Assembly (NCBI GenBank): GCA_021234155.1
Contig: JAJEKV010000308.1
Coordinates: forward strand, 1-64,000
DNA: 64,000 nt
Reading direction: 5' to 3'
DNA from: Isoetes taiwanensis
Lineage: Eukaryota > Streptophyta > Lycopodiopsida > Isoetales > Isoetaceae
The position numbers and the translations under genes were made by a program. The stretch's first letter is position 1; the number at the start of each line of letters is the position of its first letter. Positions 11,380-22,899 of the stretch are shown here, one piece after another. The notes below the pieces were generated by a model that had not been told where the DNA came from, made no database searches, and saw only the letters and a list, made by a program, of their open reading frames with translations.

Positions 11380-11860
11380 TGATACGTTTTAAGGAGTCTT
11401 AGCGGCATTAAAGGCTTAAAACATCAGTTATATAGATCAAAAGCGAGAAGAAAAAGTCTTATACTTGAGTTACTGCTCAAGAACAATTGTACATGGTTTC
11501 CCAATCGGGGAATGGAGCATCGGTTTCAACCCCACGGATCCAAAGATTAAGGCAATTTCCAAGGGATTTAGGGCGAAAAGGAATTGATCAAGGCCTTTTC
11601 CCCTTCAGCTTATGACCAATCCTTTCCACAACAGCTATGGGTTTAGATGGGTTCAATCACAACCGTCAATGGTAAGAAATAGAACCGGGTCTCGGACTTC
11701 ACAATGAAGGCGCTATCAAGGCTCACCAAAGAGAACTCGCTTGCAATATCCCCAATCATTTGTCGGATACTTGCAAGTCGGATCGGATCTGAAGCGGTGA
11801 CGAGGCAGGAGTCTCACGGAGTCGGAATGGGAAGCAGCGATGCATAGGCCTCAAAATTAA
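11380..11860 (-). mobile_element. Probable LTR remnant next to the primer binding site
   Basis: The sequence begins tgatacgtttt beside the primer binding site, so its minus-strand 3' end is a TG/CA-type LTR edge. The far end cannot be fixed; a change of composition near 11.86 kb is my guess. I see no second copy of this LTR in the window, so the element is broken or its other LTR is lost. Confidence 0.4.
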
Positions 11861-12341
11861 TTGTTATTAGTTTTTGTGTTATTTTTTGCGTTATCTTGCT
11901 AACTCTAAGTTAAACTAATATTACTTTGTGGGTTAATATGTTGAATAACTAGATGCAATTATATAGTGAGGTTTGCATTTAAGGTTTTTCAATGTGGTAT
12001 ATCCACATAGTAAACACCTATAGTTTTACGTTATGGTTTGTGGGTATAGTTCACGACTCTGAGTTCTCGTGGCGAATTTTTTCTTAGTTTATGCCTATGT
12101 TCTATTGCTAAATGACGTGGTGTTCAATCATTAGTACGGGTTGTAAACCACTAGCGTCTTTAGTGTTAAGGGTGGGAAACTCATAGTGGTGTCCCAATCA
12201 ACTCATAGATATTTTGTCGCATGAACCATTGATCACGTTCGAATAAAGGCTTCAAGCATCTTATTAAAACAAGTAACAACTTATCACTCAAAATAGTGTT
12301 GGCTTTGCGTCTTAAAGTATTCTGTGTTCAACGTAAGCCAA

Positions 12342-12436
12342 ATATGTTTCGAATAAACAATCGATGTTAATTTTGTAAGAAAACTAAGACATATTTGAAT
12401 AAACAATCGATGTTAATTTGTAAGAAAACTAAAACA
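12342..12436 (+). repeat. 49-bp tandem duplication
   Basis: Two copies of a unit containing 'gaataaacaatcgatgttaa' and 'gtaagaaaactaa' start near 12342 and 12391, about 95 percent alike by eye. Confidence 0.8.
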
Positions 12437-12469
12437 TATTTCACTTTTTAGCTTCAAGAATCATGGTGG

Positions 12470-13560
12470 TTGTCCTATAAAGTCATCGTTGTATTGTCAT
12501 AAACTTCCACGTTTTTTAGTTTTGTATTTGGAATTGATTAGTGCGGCCTAAGATTTGATTGGTGTAGAGTATGAAACCGTATAATTTAAAGGGATTTGAG
12601 GAGCTTGTTGGCATTTAGATGTCTAATTTCTAATTTCGATCTATTTGCAAGTTTATTGTTGCCATGGTTGGCAAATTTTCATCTAAATTGTAGAGGCGTG
12701 GATAGCGTTTTGGGCCGGTTTCTTTTTTTCGGCATGGGTTCTCTATTTTTGCGCGGTCTTGGTGGGCGAAGCGGTGGCGATATCGTTCTAACCGAGGTTG
12801 AGCGAGCAAGGCCTGTTATAGCGGGATCTCTACTGTAGGTCGTACATGCGCCCGAGAAAATTACACAAATAAGCGGCGTGAAGGCGGATCGCCGCCTCGG
12901 CGTGGAAACCTACTGCGATATAGGTGCGGGGGATTTGTTGTTTTCTTGTATCTCCGAAATCTTGGGCTGGAGGCTGCTGGCGTTGATGGATCGGGGAAGC
13001 GGATGGATGCCTGTTGGTTGTCACCATTGCGGCACAGGGGAGGGGCGATTCCGACCTATCCAGCATATGCATGGTCTGCGGACCTTTTTTCTTGGGTCAC
13101 CATGAGTTCGATGGAGACCTTAGGAAATGGCAGGACATTTTTTCTCCAAAAAGATGCTGGCCACTGATCTGGCATCATATTTAGAATATGCTCCAGATCC
13201 ACGGCTGGGACTCAACCTCACAAACCTAACCCATAATACTTGGAAAAAGAGTCATCGTTGTATTGTCATAAGCGCCATTGTTTCTTTTTGAAATAAAGGA
13301 CTCAAGTTTATTACCAAGAATGAAACAAGTTTTGCATCAAATATGGCTTTGTATTTTTAAAACATCTTGCATTGAAAGTCATGGTGTTGCCCATTAAAAT
13401 CATCAACGTATTGTCATTCAAGCTGTTGTTTCTTTTTGAAATAAAATATTCAAGTTCATTTTCAAATTAATAAACAAGGTTCTCATCAAAAGAGATGGCT
13501 TTGTATCTCTAGTGTTAAAACAAATCAGTCATGATATTAGTTTAGTGAAAAATCCGTTTA
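12470..13560 (+). repeat. Dispersed tandem units around a 0.75-kb insert
   Basis: The phrase 'gtcatcgttgtattgtcata' occurs at about 12482 and 13251, and a variant occurs at about 13404. After the latter two follows 'tgtttctttttgaaataaa', then 'ttcaagtt' and 'atggctttgtat'. These are units of about 150 bp. Between the first two lies a GC-richer block (about 12690-13200) whose frames (12878-13105, 12946-13167) I do not recognise. Confidence 0.6.
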
Positions 13561-15220
13561 GGCCAATAGGGTATGCATTAAAATAACTTGGGTTCATCAT
13601 TCTATGTTCTTCGGTTAAGAATATAGTATATTTCTTTTGAATTTTTGGGAGGACCGGCACTTTGTTTGGCCCCATCAAAAAACGTTTATTAATTGTTTAG
13701 AAAAAAGATCTCATAGGTTTGCTAGCCCCATCATTCAATTTGAATGAAGACGGTTCCAACATCTGCAAAAGCGGAAACAAGCAATGTGTCTCCTTCAAAA
13801 TTATCTAATCTATAAAAATCACATATAGATTGGAAGCGTGAATTTGTTTTAGCCAATTAGTACGCATCACGGTCGGGACACGGGGACATATTGACAAAAC
13901 AAAAAGAAAACAAGCATCGACATCGTCGGCAAGGTCTATTCTTGAGAAATATTTTTTGGTTCTATTATTTTTGAAGTCCGGCTCTTTTTGCTAGCCCCAT
14001 CCGGTGTGAACATTTATGCCGCAGACGGAGACAAAGTGTTTGCATGCCTAATTACGTTCACTCTGTTCTGAAAATAAAAGCGCAAAACAAATATATAGAC
14101 ACATTTATATAAAAATATGGGGCATAAAGAATCTATTTTGCATAAGGAACTATGGAGTACAAGAAATCCAAACAAAGTGCGATCTTACTTTACATTTCAT
14201 GTTTACCACCATCAATTCAAGCTTGCAAATCACGGGTTTGAGGAGCTATTTTGAGTTCACCGAGCATGTTAAACAAATAAAGTTTATCACTTGCCTCCGG
14301 TCAATCTAATGGATCCCTACCGTCCCTTGGACCAAATCGAACACGGATAAATAGTCAAAATTATTTTATGCATAAAAGCGTACAATAAATCCAAGAGGAT
14401 TTTTGCAAAGTCACGATCTTACCTTTCGGCCTTACCTTTGCATTCGACATTTCCGTGTGCACCGCGGCTTGAAGAGATCTTACGCTTTGGCGGATCTTTA
14501 TGTTTTGCATGACAAATAAGCGCCTCAAAGATTAGAATTTTATGCGCAAAGTCCCATCGAAAATAGCTTCTAAAGAGCGGAATGAAAAAAGATCGAGAGA
14601 CTTATACGAAGCATGATGTTGAAAAACTGTAGTGGAGTGGAGTGAATGATCTTTGAAACCTAGAGTGGAGTGAATGATGCTGAAACCTCGAGTGGCCAAA
14701 ATGGCCTGTTTGCTAGTGAATGCGAGATGGAAGAGAGGAGCTAACGAGGGCCTCAAGATGATTTAGCGATAAAAGAGCTTTTGGTAGAAAAAATGCGGGG
14801 AGAGATGTAACAACGGCGGCAATTGGTGTACTCGGGGAAGAGCGAAGCGCCATTGCCTCAAGCTTGTAAATCGAGATTAAGGGGCCCTACCGGATCACAT
14901 TTAGAGGCGAGCAAATTTTTGCCACCATGATTTTGATGTTAGGGGTTTAATCCTAGCGGACAATCGCATGCGGCAATTTAGGGCTTATTCAATGGTTTTA
15001 TTGGGTTTTAAACATTATTTTGCCGGGGAAAATAGCTATCACCGAAACAGGATCCATTACGAAGACCCCCTTCGAGACAACTGTCGAGTCTTGTCCAATA
15101 GACCTTCGGTGGAATCAAAGCATCACATGCCTTGGAAAGAATTACACCATGTTTTATTTTCGATGATGGAATCACGGATATCCCCAATCAGAATCACCAT
15201 CAAAATATTACACTTGACGG
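13560..15220. other. No gene recognised
   Basis: Mostly AT-rich DNA. The phrase 'gctagccccatc' recurs near 13720 and 13990 after similar 'atttttgg' text, a weak internal duplication. A 74-codon minus frame (14756-14532) contains a short repeat 'gagtggagtgaatgat' at about 14636 and 14662. Confidence 0.35.
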
Positions 15221-15225
15221 AATCA
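15165..15225 (+). repeat. Short repeat shared with 16618-16690
   Basis: 'tggaatcacggatatccc' followed by 'aatcaccatcaaaatat' recurs at 16618-16667 with the same order. The two copies bracket the retroelement and other inserts, and may be fragments of one older repeat split by insertion. Confidence 0.5.
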
Positions 15226-15227
15226 CC

Positions 15228-15720
15228 TTTTTTTTTTTTTTTTTTTTTTGAAGACAAAGGCGGTTTATGTATTCATATGATATAACTTTCTGACACAAAA
15301 ACCACGAAGATTGGGGAAAAGATAAGAAACTGTTCTCAGAATATATAGTAAATGAGAAAGTAGAGTACTCATCATGGAGTTGTTCAACATCTTCTTTGGA
15401 TCAACTTACTATAGGGAGCAACCTTCTTCTGCTGAACCAAATACTATAGGATCTTCTCCATAAATTTCCACCACTAATCCACTTACTTGCTCAATTGCAG
15501 CGGCTTACATTTGCCCTTCTTGCTTGATTTGGATTAAGCGCAAGTAATAATTTCGGTATCCTTTGTAGACTAGTAGGATAAATTGGACCAAAACCTGAAT
15601 AGAAAAAAGAAGGACATATAGACAAGTAATTGCCCCAAACCTTATGCACGAAGAGAGCATTCCCATTGTAGAGGTAGCGAGCTCCTAGCTCCCCATGCTT
15701 GAATCCATTAAAATCCAACT
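15228..15720 (-). mobile_element. Polyadenylated minus-strand retroelement 3' end (LINE-like)
   Basis: A run of about 23 T (15228-15250) is a poly(A) tail on the minus strand. It is preceded, in that sense, by 'ctttgtcttc', close to 'gacgtccttc' before the A-run at 58.77 kb. The minus frame 15718-15491 (NGNALFVHKVWGNYL) reads like a degraded plant LINE C-terminal region, but I cannot prove it. The 5' limit is unknown. Confidence 0.35.
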
Positions 15721-16424
15721 AGACCTCATTGACCCTAGAAGATGATCAAAGATGGTGCATTGTTGGAGAAATCTCTAGGTCATCATCTTCCATCGGGCAA
15801 AGATTCAAGAACTAGCGGTCCATATAACCCTTCATCGAGAAAGTGAAATCCAAGATCTCCGAAACTTGAATTTCAAGATTTTTAATCAATTTACGACCCG
15901 TCTACAAAGACACATGGAAATTCCCATATATACATAGAACATTAAAGAAAGCAATAATAAATGGAATAGGCTGCCACACTATTCACCGGAAAAGGCATCA
16001 CCTTCTTTAATGAATCGATTCTCTGTCTCAAAGCAGCCTAACCAATCAACAATCTAGATAATAGCGAGAGAAGGTTAATGAGGCTCAAGCGGTTATCACG
16101 AAGCTAGTTAGGCTTAGAACAAGCCCAACCCACCGGACTACTCTCAAAGCCCGGTCTTAAATTATCAAGTTGTAATAAGACACAACATTAGCCATAATTT
16201 TCAAAAAGCCTGACTAATCCTTTGCCATGGCTCTGAGAAAAAACAAACCTGCTGCTTCCATCTACCTGCTCTATGCATACGCGATGAAATGGAAAAAGGA
16301 AAGAACTTTTACTGCGGATTATATTTGAAAGATTTAAATATGGATCACGGGTGAAAGCCATGGATCCTTGCACGTGAATGAATCAAAGCGAAGAAGTCCC
16401 TTGGCCGGCCACAAATGAAAGTCC

Positions 16425-16688
16425 TTGCCAGAAAAGCCAATCCCTTCTCCATCGAGGAAAAACAACAAAGAACCCGGTGCCGAGGATGCGCATCAACCCG
16501 CGGAAATTAGTTTACGCCTTTCCGCGGATGCCGATGGGCAGCTGGGCGATATGAACATAAGCGGCGGCCCGGGGCGAGCCCTAAGCGGCCAAATGGTGCC
16601 GTCTGCCGTCCATCTTTTCGGAATCACCATTTGGAATATCCCCGGACTTAATCACCATCAAAATATCTTTGCCGGTAGAATATCTTAA
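16425..16688 (+). other. GC-richer open frame, unrecognised
   Basis: An 87-codon frame lies in a GC-rich patch (RLSADADGQLGDMNISGG). Its end overlaps the repeat copy shared with 15165-15225, which argues against a real gene. No domain was recognised. Confidence 0.15.
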
Positions 16689-16699
16689 TACCAAGTAGA

Positions 16700-18660
16700 A
16701 TCACAATCAAGTAATTTCCCTTTTGGCTATGGTGGGCAGCCATGGCTACTCTTGGATCACGTTCTCAGAAAACTCCATTCTCAGAAAACTCCACCTCGGG
16801 AGGAAGATTTTTTCATGGGCAGTAAAACTTTGTTCAATGTAAGCACAAAAGGAGAAAATAAAGAAATGCCTTTAAATCCTTTTTTCGGGAAGCCTCTCTG
16901 CTAATTTTTTTTCTTGATTAATAGATCAAGCATAGTTATCATGTGCAGCTTTATGAGAATTCTTTACTAAACATTTAGATCTTCCCTTCAATTGAAAACT
17001 ACTCCTCTGCTTTGACAATAAAATTCACTGCATTTCAATTCAATATACCTGTAGCCAGTGCCTCATGTCATTCTGACAAATCAATCTTTGTATTCTGTTC
17101 AGTTTGTATAAATCTTTTTGCAGAATGTGAACTTAATCTTTTAACATTCATTTGGATCATGTCCATCATATTCCTGCCATAATTATAACTTCGAAGTTCT
17201 ATTATGCTTGGTTTGATTCACATTCTTTTTGGCGAGGTTTGGACACAAGAAATCTTCTCTTTTAGACTTGGATCCTCATGTGCTCATTTGGGCTGCTTGG
17301 TTGCCCACTCGACTTGGTGGTGTCATGTTGGTTGGCCGTTGTGGTCACCCATCTGACTTGGTGGTGTTGATTGTCTAATTAGCTAGTAGTACAAGTCTCC
17401 AAAACTTTGATTGAATCTTGGTGCTTTTGTGTTGCTTTGAGAAGGTAGGGTATTGGGTTCTTATATCCCTATGCAACAATTTAGATGCTTTCGTCAAATG
17501 AGAATCGAAGCATGTTCTATTCACAACCTCATGGCCTCATGCCAATCCATTAAGACCATGTTCAACTTGAAATCTTTCAGATTTTTAGTAGTTTCATGAG
17601 GAATATGAAGTCAAGTTCATCTAGTAGAGCCCGAGGAGAAGTATTGGCTATCTATCTATCTTTGACTTTTGTTTCAACTTCACACAAATCCCAGGTGGCG
17701 GCGGTGGTTGCACTTCTAGGTATTCTAAAAATCCTCGTACTTGAAGTTTGATACTAGGTTAACTTTTGGAAGTTTTGAATTGACACCACTAAGCTTGACA
17801 TTCACATCTTGTTGAACTTGCACAAAATTGGATAAGAGAAATGTTTTTGGTGGCCTTGGCCACCACGATAAATTTGTATACATTATAATACACAAGTGAG
17901 CCTAGAATTGAATATTATGCAGTTAATACTACGCATTGGGTTCTTCACTATCTCTTACTATCAATAGCTCGAGGGCCTTTGAATATTCAATTACCTAGAT
18001 TCATGTCCATCCTATGAAAAACAACGTTGTTCATCCTTTCTTCCATCAATATAATGTCCCATTACTATTTCTTAATTGTAATCCCTCTAGCGGTTGTATA
18101 AAATTGCATGTTTCTTTATTTGTTTATCTGTGTCATCATGATGGCTGTTCAAAACAATTTCACATTCATAAAAGGCAAAGTTGCTATATAGTCTATAGAT
18201 AGTCTACTCTTTATATCTATAAGTAACTTATATTACATGTTTGGTGAGTGCCTTTACACATACAAAAATTATTGTGTCACACTAGGTAGGCAATTTGTAG
18301 TCTTAGTTCTTAACAATTAAGCTGGATGTGGTGGTTATCATTATCTTGGCCTAACACACAAAATGGCTTATATAAGATATGTGTGAGCCATAAGTCCAAC
18401 ATTATTTGTTATGAGGCATTTGAGAATAAGAAGAAGAGAATAGTTTAAAGGTTGTTCAACTGCCTGTCAGATATACCAAAACAAGGTTTTGGCACAAAAT
18501 GTTTGCCATCTCATATGTACCATGATGGCATATACAAATCTCATACTCATACATGAACCATTAGATGAACGAAAAAAGCACATGTTGCTATTATCCATGG
18601 TCCTTGAACAAACTGAATTAACCTTCAAAACATGCCATTATTCGTTCAAGGGTTTTACAA
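16700..18660. other. No gene recognised
   Basis: AT-rich DNA. A short near-duplication 'gacttggtggtgt' occurs at about 17309 and 17355. No conserved peptide was seen in either strand. Confidence 0.35.
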
Positions 18661-18679
18661 ACTATTCCTAGGTTTAATA

Positions 18680-18840
18680 AACGGATGCTAGTTTTAATAA
18701 ATCGCTATCATATACAAGGCTTATATTGAAATCATCTCATAAATTATAGTTAGTTTTAGCAAACCATTATGTCATTAGTAACTAACATTAATAACGGGCT
18801 ATAAACCACTATTAGTTTTGACAAACCGCTGTAGCATGTG
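18680..18840 (-). repeat. Short reiterated motif, possibly transposon subterminal repeats
   Basis: 'tagttttaataaatcgctat', 'tagttttagcaaaccattat' and 'tagttttgacaaaccgctgt' occur near 18689, 18751 and 18810. The complement 'gcggtttgnnaaaacta' resembles subterminal repeats of plant CACTA-type DNA transposons. No CACTA terminus or target duplication was seen, so the class is a guess. Confidence 0.4.
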
Positions 18841-19539
18841 GTTTTTTTCAATCGAATGAATTAATGCATAAAAAACCACATCTATCATGGTTTTCAGTAC
18901 ATCTGATATTGTTTTTATGTGGCAGTTCATTTTTGGAGGCCTTGTGTAGCATGTGTAAATTTGACGAGATCTTTCTTGTGGTTCTTCACAATCTCCACTA
19001 GGAGTTGACAATATATGTCATCCTGCTCTTCATAAGTGATAAAATACCTTGTTTCTTCATGAGATGGTCTCTTTCTTCACGGAGTGTAACACAAGATCCA
19101 CCTTACCATTTGTTTTGCCTATGTCAACATACCACTCCATTTGTCATCCATCTTCTCCCTGGGATCGAGAATCCGTGTCTACTCGATATTAGATCCGCTA
19201 TCATCCATCGACAATACATAGGGTTTGCATCCTAGTTAGGCTTTCCCTTCTTACGTGAGCTTGAGGTCGGGGTATCTTCGAAGCCTCTTGCTTTCTTAGG
19301 AGGAGGTGTAGCAATTATCAATCGGTTTTGCCTCTTCTTCGCAAGCGAGGATGCAATACCGCGCTTAAGCGATTTGAATGGTCTACCATTCCAACGGACT
19401 AAACTATAAAGAATGGCATCTGATCGCCAATTCTGAGACAGACTAATCACATGTAGGACAAAAAGGAAAGGTTGAACAACCACTCACATACAAGCCAATT
19501 AAACCACGGGCAATATAATTTACTCCTTTGCCGGACAAA

Positions 19540-20160
19540 TTATAGGCGAGAACGGTTAATCATGGGGGCGGGACAATTAAATCGGGGAAGGACAATTATG
19601 CAAAAGGCAAGATTTGACTCCTTTGCCCGGAGAAATGATGGACATAATATGATCAGCCGGGCAGAAGATTTATTGACTGAAAATAAAGAACAAACACTGT
19701 ACAATAAACAGATCAATGAACAGAACCCTAATACCTGAACAAAGAATCGAACAATGAACGAATGACACACATAATGATGAAGAATACTGACATTGAGCGG
19801 CTTCTCTCGTGGCTTGGCGAGTTGGGTTTGACGACCTTTGGGGCGGCATTTTCGCGGCGATCTTGAGTGCCTCGGCCTCGGAGTTCTTGAGTTCTTGAGC
19901 GCCCCGACGATCTTGAGTTTTTGAGCGCCTCGGGGCAAGTCTGCAATCAAAAAGCAAGAAATGAAATTCAAAAACTTATATAGATTTCTATAAGCAATCG
20001 AAGGTCGGATTTGGTTAGCCGATTCGACTTTGGATCGACGGGTTTCATTCGGATCGACTTTAGATCGGCGGTTCGATAGATGCGAGCAGTTATTTAAATT
20101 TTGTGGATCGACTTCAAATCGACGGTTATAAATCTTACGATTGCACCTCATGAATGACAC
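19540..20160 (-). other. 206-codon open frame, unrecognised
   Basis: This is the longest uninterrupted frame in the window. Residues 15-50 contain repeats encoded by 'ggatcgactt(t/c)agatcg(a/g)cgg' units at about 20027, 20052 and 20107. The middle is Arg/Lys/Pro-rich, and the C-terminal third has a hydrophobic segment (FFVQVLGFCSLICLLYSVC). No family was recognised. Parallel frames on the same strand (19957-19670, 19946-19728) are equally open, so openness here is partly compositional. It could be untranslated retroelement sequence. Confidence 0.2.
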
Positions 20161-20434
20161 GCGATTGGACCAGCAGTTAATGGTTCAACGATCGCCATAT
20201 TATGAAATTCAAAATTAGATTTCACTTTCGGTAGTAAAAAAAGCGGTACAATTAATGGATAATTTGAAGCGCCACCTAATCTTCTTGTCGGTCTTTCTTG
20301 CCATTTGAAGAACTTCCGGAAGAATTGGGAAGAACTTCGGGAAGATACTGCGCTGCGCGATGTCGGCGCCTTCATGTAAGTTCATCTACTCTTACGGATG
20401 CGCATTTGCAATTTAATCATATAATCTTACGAGA

Positions 20435-20671
20435 TTGAACGGCGTTGGAGAGGAATGTTATATGCTGACGACGAATTTGAAGAGGAGGGTGGGGAATTGC
20501 AAGATAGAATCAGTCGATCTGGAAGCAGTATGCCATGGAGTTCCTACGGGAAATGATCATGTGAAGATCCTAGTTATGGGTTGCCATTTCAATGATAAAA
20601 GCATTATCGAGAAGGCATCGATGGAGACCACGATCGAGAAAGCATCGGAACCTTTGTTGCATGGCCAGTAA
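20435..20671 (+). other. 78-codon open frame, unrecognised
   Basis: The translation contains NLKRRVGNCKIESVDLEAVC and SIIEKASMETTIEKASEPL, with a short internal repeat IEKAS. It has balanced composition but no family match I can make. It could be a small exon or chance. Confidence 0.15.
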
Positions 20672-21503
20672 TTCCGCTAAAAAAAGGTAAGAGTTTCATT
20701 TTTTCGAAAGAAATAGAGGAAGATGCATCAGAAGAAGTAGATTGAGTACATATACTAAGATGCTCAAGCTGATTACGTTATATGTATAAAATTAATAAAC
20801 TTGCGAGACCCGGACCATTAGTTCAAAATTTCAAAACTATAAGGCACGGGACCGGACCATTGAGTTTACAAAACATTAGACCTCTTTACATTTCTTTACA
20901 TAGATCGTATTATTTATTCCTCCGGTAGTATCAATTCGGCACAAGAGAAGCGCAGCAGTAGAAACAAAGAAAAGATGGTACGATTGAGGTTGGAACAAAG
21001 AAGGCTGGCACATAAGAATCGGCAAATTAGATGGGTGCGGCTATTGGGCTATTATCAAAGCGGCCGAGCTCTGAGTTCTCATTCTCGGTGAGCATTATCT
21101 ATTTCAAAGCCTCTCGAGGCATGACATAACTCCTCATTGAATAAACCCATGCTTGGAGCCATCCCATCTCACCAAAACGGTCATATTATGGCAAAATATC
21201 AAGACCTTCCATGGCTGGAAGATTGGTATAGGCCTTGGCACAAAATGTCCTTACGGAACAGGAGGAACTTGAGTTGAATATCGCCCGGTGTGTTCAAACT
21301 GCTCAATCTCGGCGTGATTAGAGTTCACGCTAAGTAGGAGGTGGGGGCGCCTCCTCCACCCTCTCGATCATGAGTCCTAGCATTACTGAGCGGAAGAGAT
21401 AATTAATGATCTACGCAAAAAAAAAAGATAGACAACAAAAGCAGATTTGAGCGGGAAGGAAACTAGAGATTAAGAGATTAATAGTAGTAACTGTACATTA
21501 GTG

Positions 21504-21850
21504 AATTCACGCCAGGCGTGAATTGTGATAATTTATAATTTAAACTCTTTGAATGCAATAGTAGAATTAATAGAAGGCACTTTATGCCCATTTGCTAATT
21601 TGCGATTGGCATGTAGGAGATTAGTATTAAGAAGACTAGTCATTGTACCCAATTCACGCCAGACGTGAATTGGACTAATTTAAAGTTCAAACTCTTTGAA
21701 TGCATTAATAGAATTAGTAGAAGTTCTTTGTGTAAGAGATTAATATTAAAAAAACTAGTCATTGTATGTAATTCATGCCAGACGTGAATTGGACTAATTT
21801 GCAATTTAAACCTTTTGCGCACAAACTTATTTCGCGCCTGGCGTGATTTC
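21504..21850 (+). repeat. Array of four palindromes in tandem repeats
   Basis: Palindromes lie at 21504-21524 (aattcacgcc + aggcgtgaatt, perfect 10-bp arms), 21651-21671, 21770-21790 and a partial one at about 21830-21849. The first three are followed by 'ggactaattt'-like and 'ttaaactctttgaatgca' text. 'gactagtcattgta' precedes the second and third. Unit lengths are about 147, 119 and 60 bp. Confidence 0.85.
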
Positions 21851-22139
21851 AAAACTAAGGTTGAGCTCTCTCAAAACTAAGATTGAAAGAGCAAGAATTC
21901 AAAACAGTTTCTGAACTTAGACCTGTCTGGGATGTGTTTAACAAATCAGAAGTTAAAAAGATGTCAGGCTTACCTTGATCAACAACTCCAAACTGCTTAC
22001 CTTAATCTGGCACAGCCTAATAACAGAACTCTGGAAGAAAAGAAAAAGAAAAATGGCTTTTTAGCATTAATGCGAAGTGGCGAGTTAAAGCAAGTTGAAG
22101 AAATTAAAATTACAACATTAAAGTGAGGTAGAAACAAAT

Positions 22140-22260
22140 TCTGAGAAATTAAGTCTTTATATTATCAAAAAATATATTACAGTTAAAAGCAAGTTGAAGA
22201 AATTAAAAAGTCTGACATTTAAGTGAGAGTAGAAACAAATTCTGAGAAATTAAGTTTTTT
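22140..22260 (+). repeat. Short tandem duplication
   Basis: 'gaaacaaattctgagaaatt' occurs at about 22131 and 22231, flanked by 'aagttttttatattatnaga'-like text and 'aagcaagttgaagaaattaaa' at 22088 and 22189. The period is about 100 bp. Confidence 0.7.
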
Positions 22261-22459
22261 ATATTATTAGAAAAAAATATATTACATAAGGAGGATCTTT
22301 AATTAGAGTTGCCTTGACTCTTTCATTCAAGATAAAAAAGTTCAAAGGCGGTTTAAGGAGATGCCTAGCTCCATTCAAAATCTTAAGGTGAGGCTTTTTT
22401 GGAGATGCCCATTTCGCTTTCATGAAGTAAAAACTAAAAATAAAAAAAAACACTCATCC

Positions 22460-22669
22460 TTAGCCCTCATCCTCCTCGTCCTCCTCTTCTTCCTCTTGGC
22501 TTTCATACGCCCATCTCCTCAAGGATGGCTTACGCAATATCAACATCAGGAGGAGGAAAAGGGCATTCATGATTATCTGCTCCTTCGCTTCTTCCAATTC
22601 TTCCCACCACTCCTCATCCGCTTCCTCCATTTCTTCTACTTTTCGATCTCCTTTCGAGCTCTTCATCAA
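22460..22669 (-). other. Acidic low-complexity frame
   Basis: The minus strand reads a Glu/Asp-rich peptide (VEEMEEADEEWWEELEEAKE near the start, EEEEEDEEDEG at the end). Such frames come from pyrimidine-rich plus-strand DNA, and I give no function. A degraded gag tail or a chance frame are both possible. Confidence 0.15.
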
Positions 22670-22899
22670 AATCTGGCTGGTGTATGGGGGGATTCAGAAC
22701 ATTGATCTTTCTTCTTTGAGATATGGATTTCTGAGAAGCTTGCCCTCAAGAAAGTCATCGCATTTAATTAAAAGTGGGTCACATGCCATTCCACTTTTTG
22801 TAACCCTGTTATTTTACACAAAAGGGCGTCTGAAACTTTTAAAATTGCATTATTGCTTTAGAAGATGCCTTTTTTCTGTGTGAAAAAAAAAATGTTAAA

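Noticed and set aside
21504-21850. CRISPR-like array
   Set aside because: Repeats are few, unevenly spaced and lie in eukaryotic DNA; spacers are homologous to one another.
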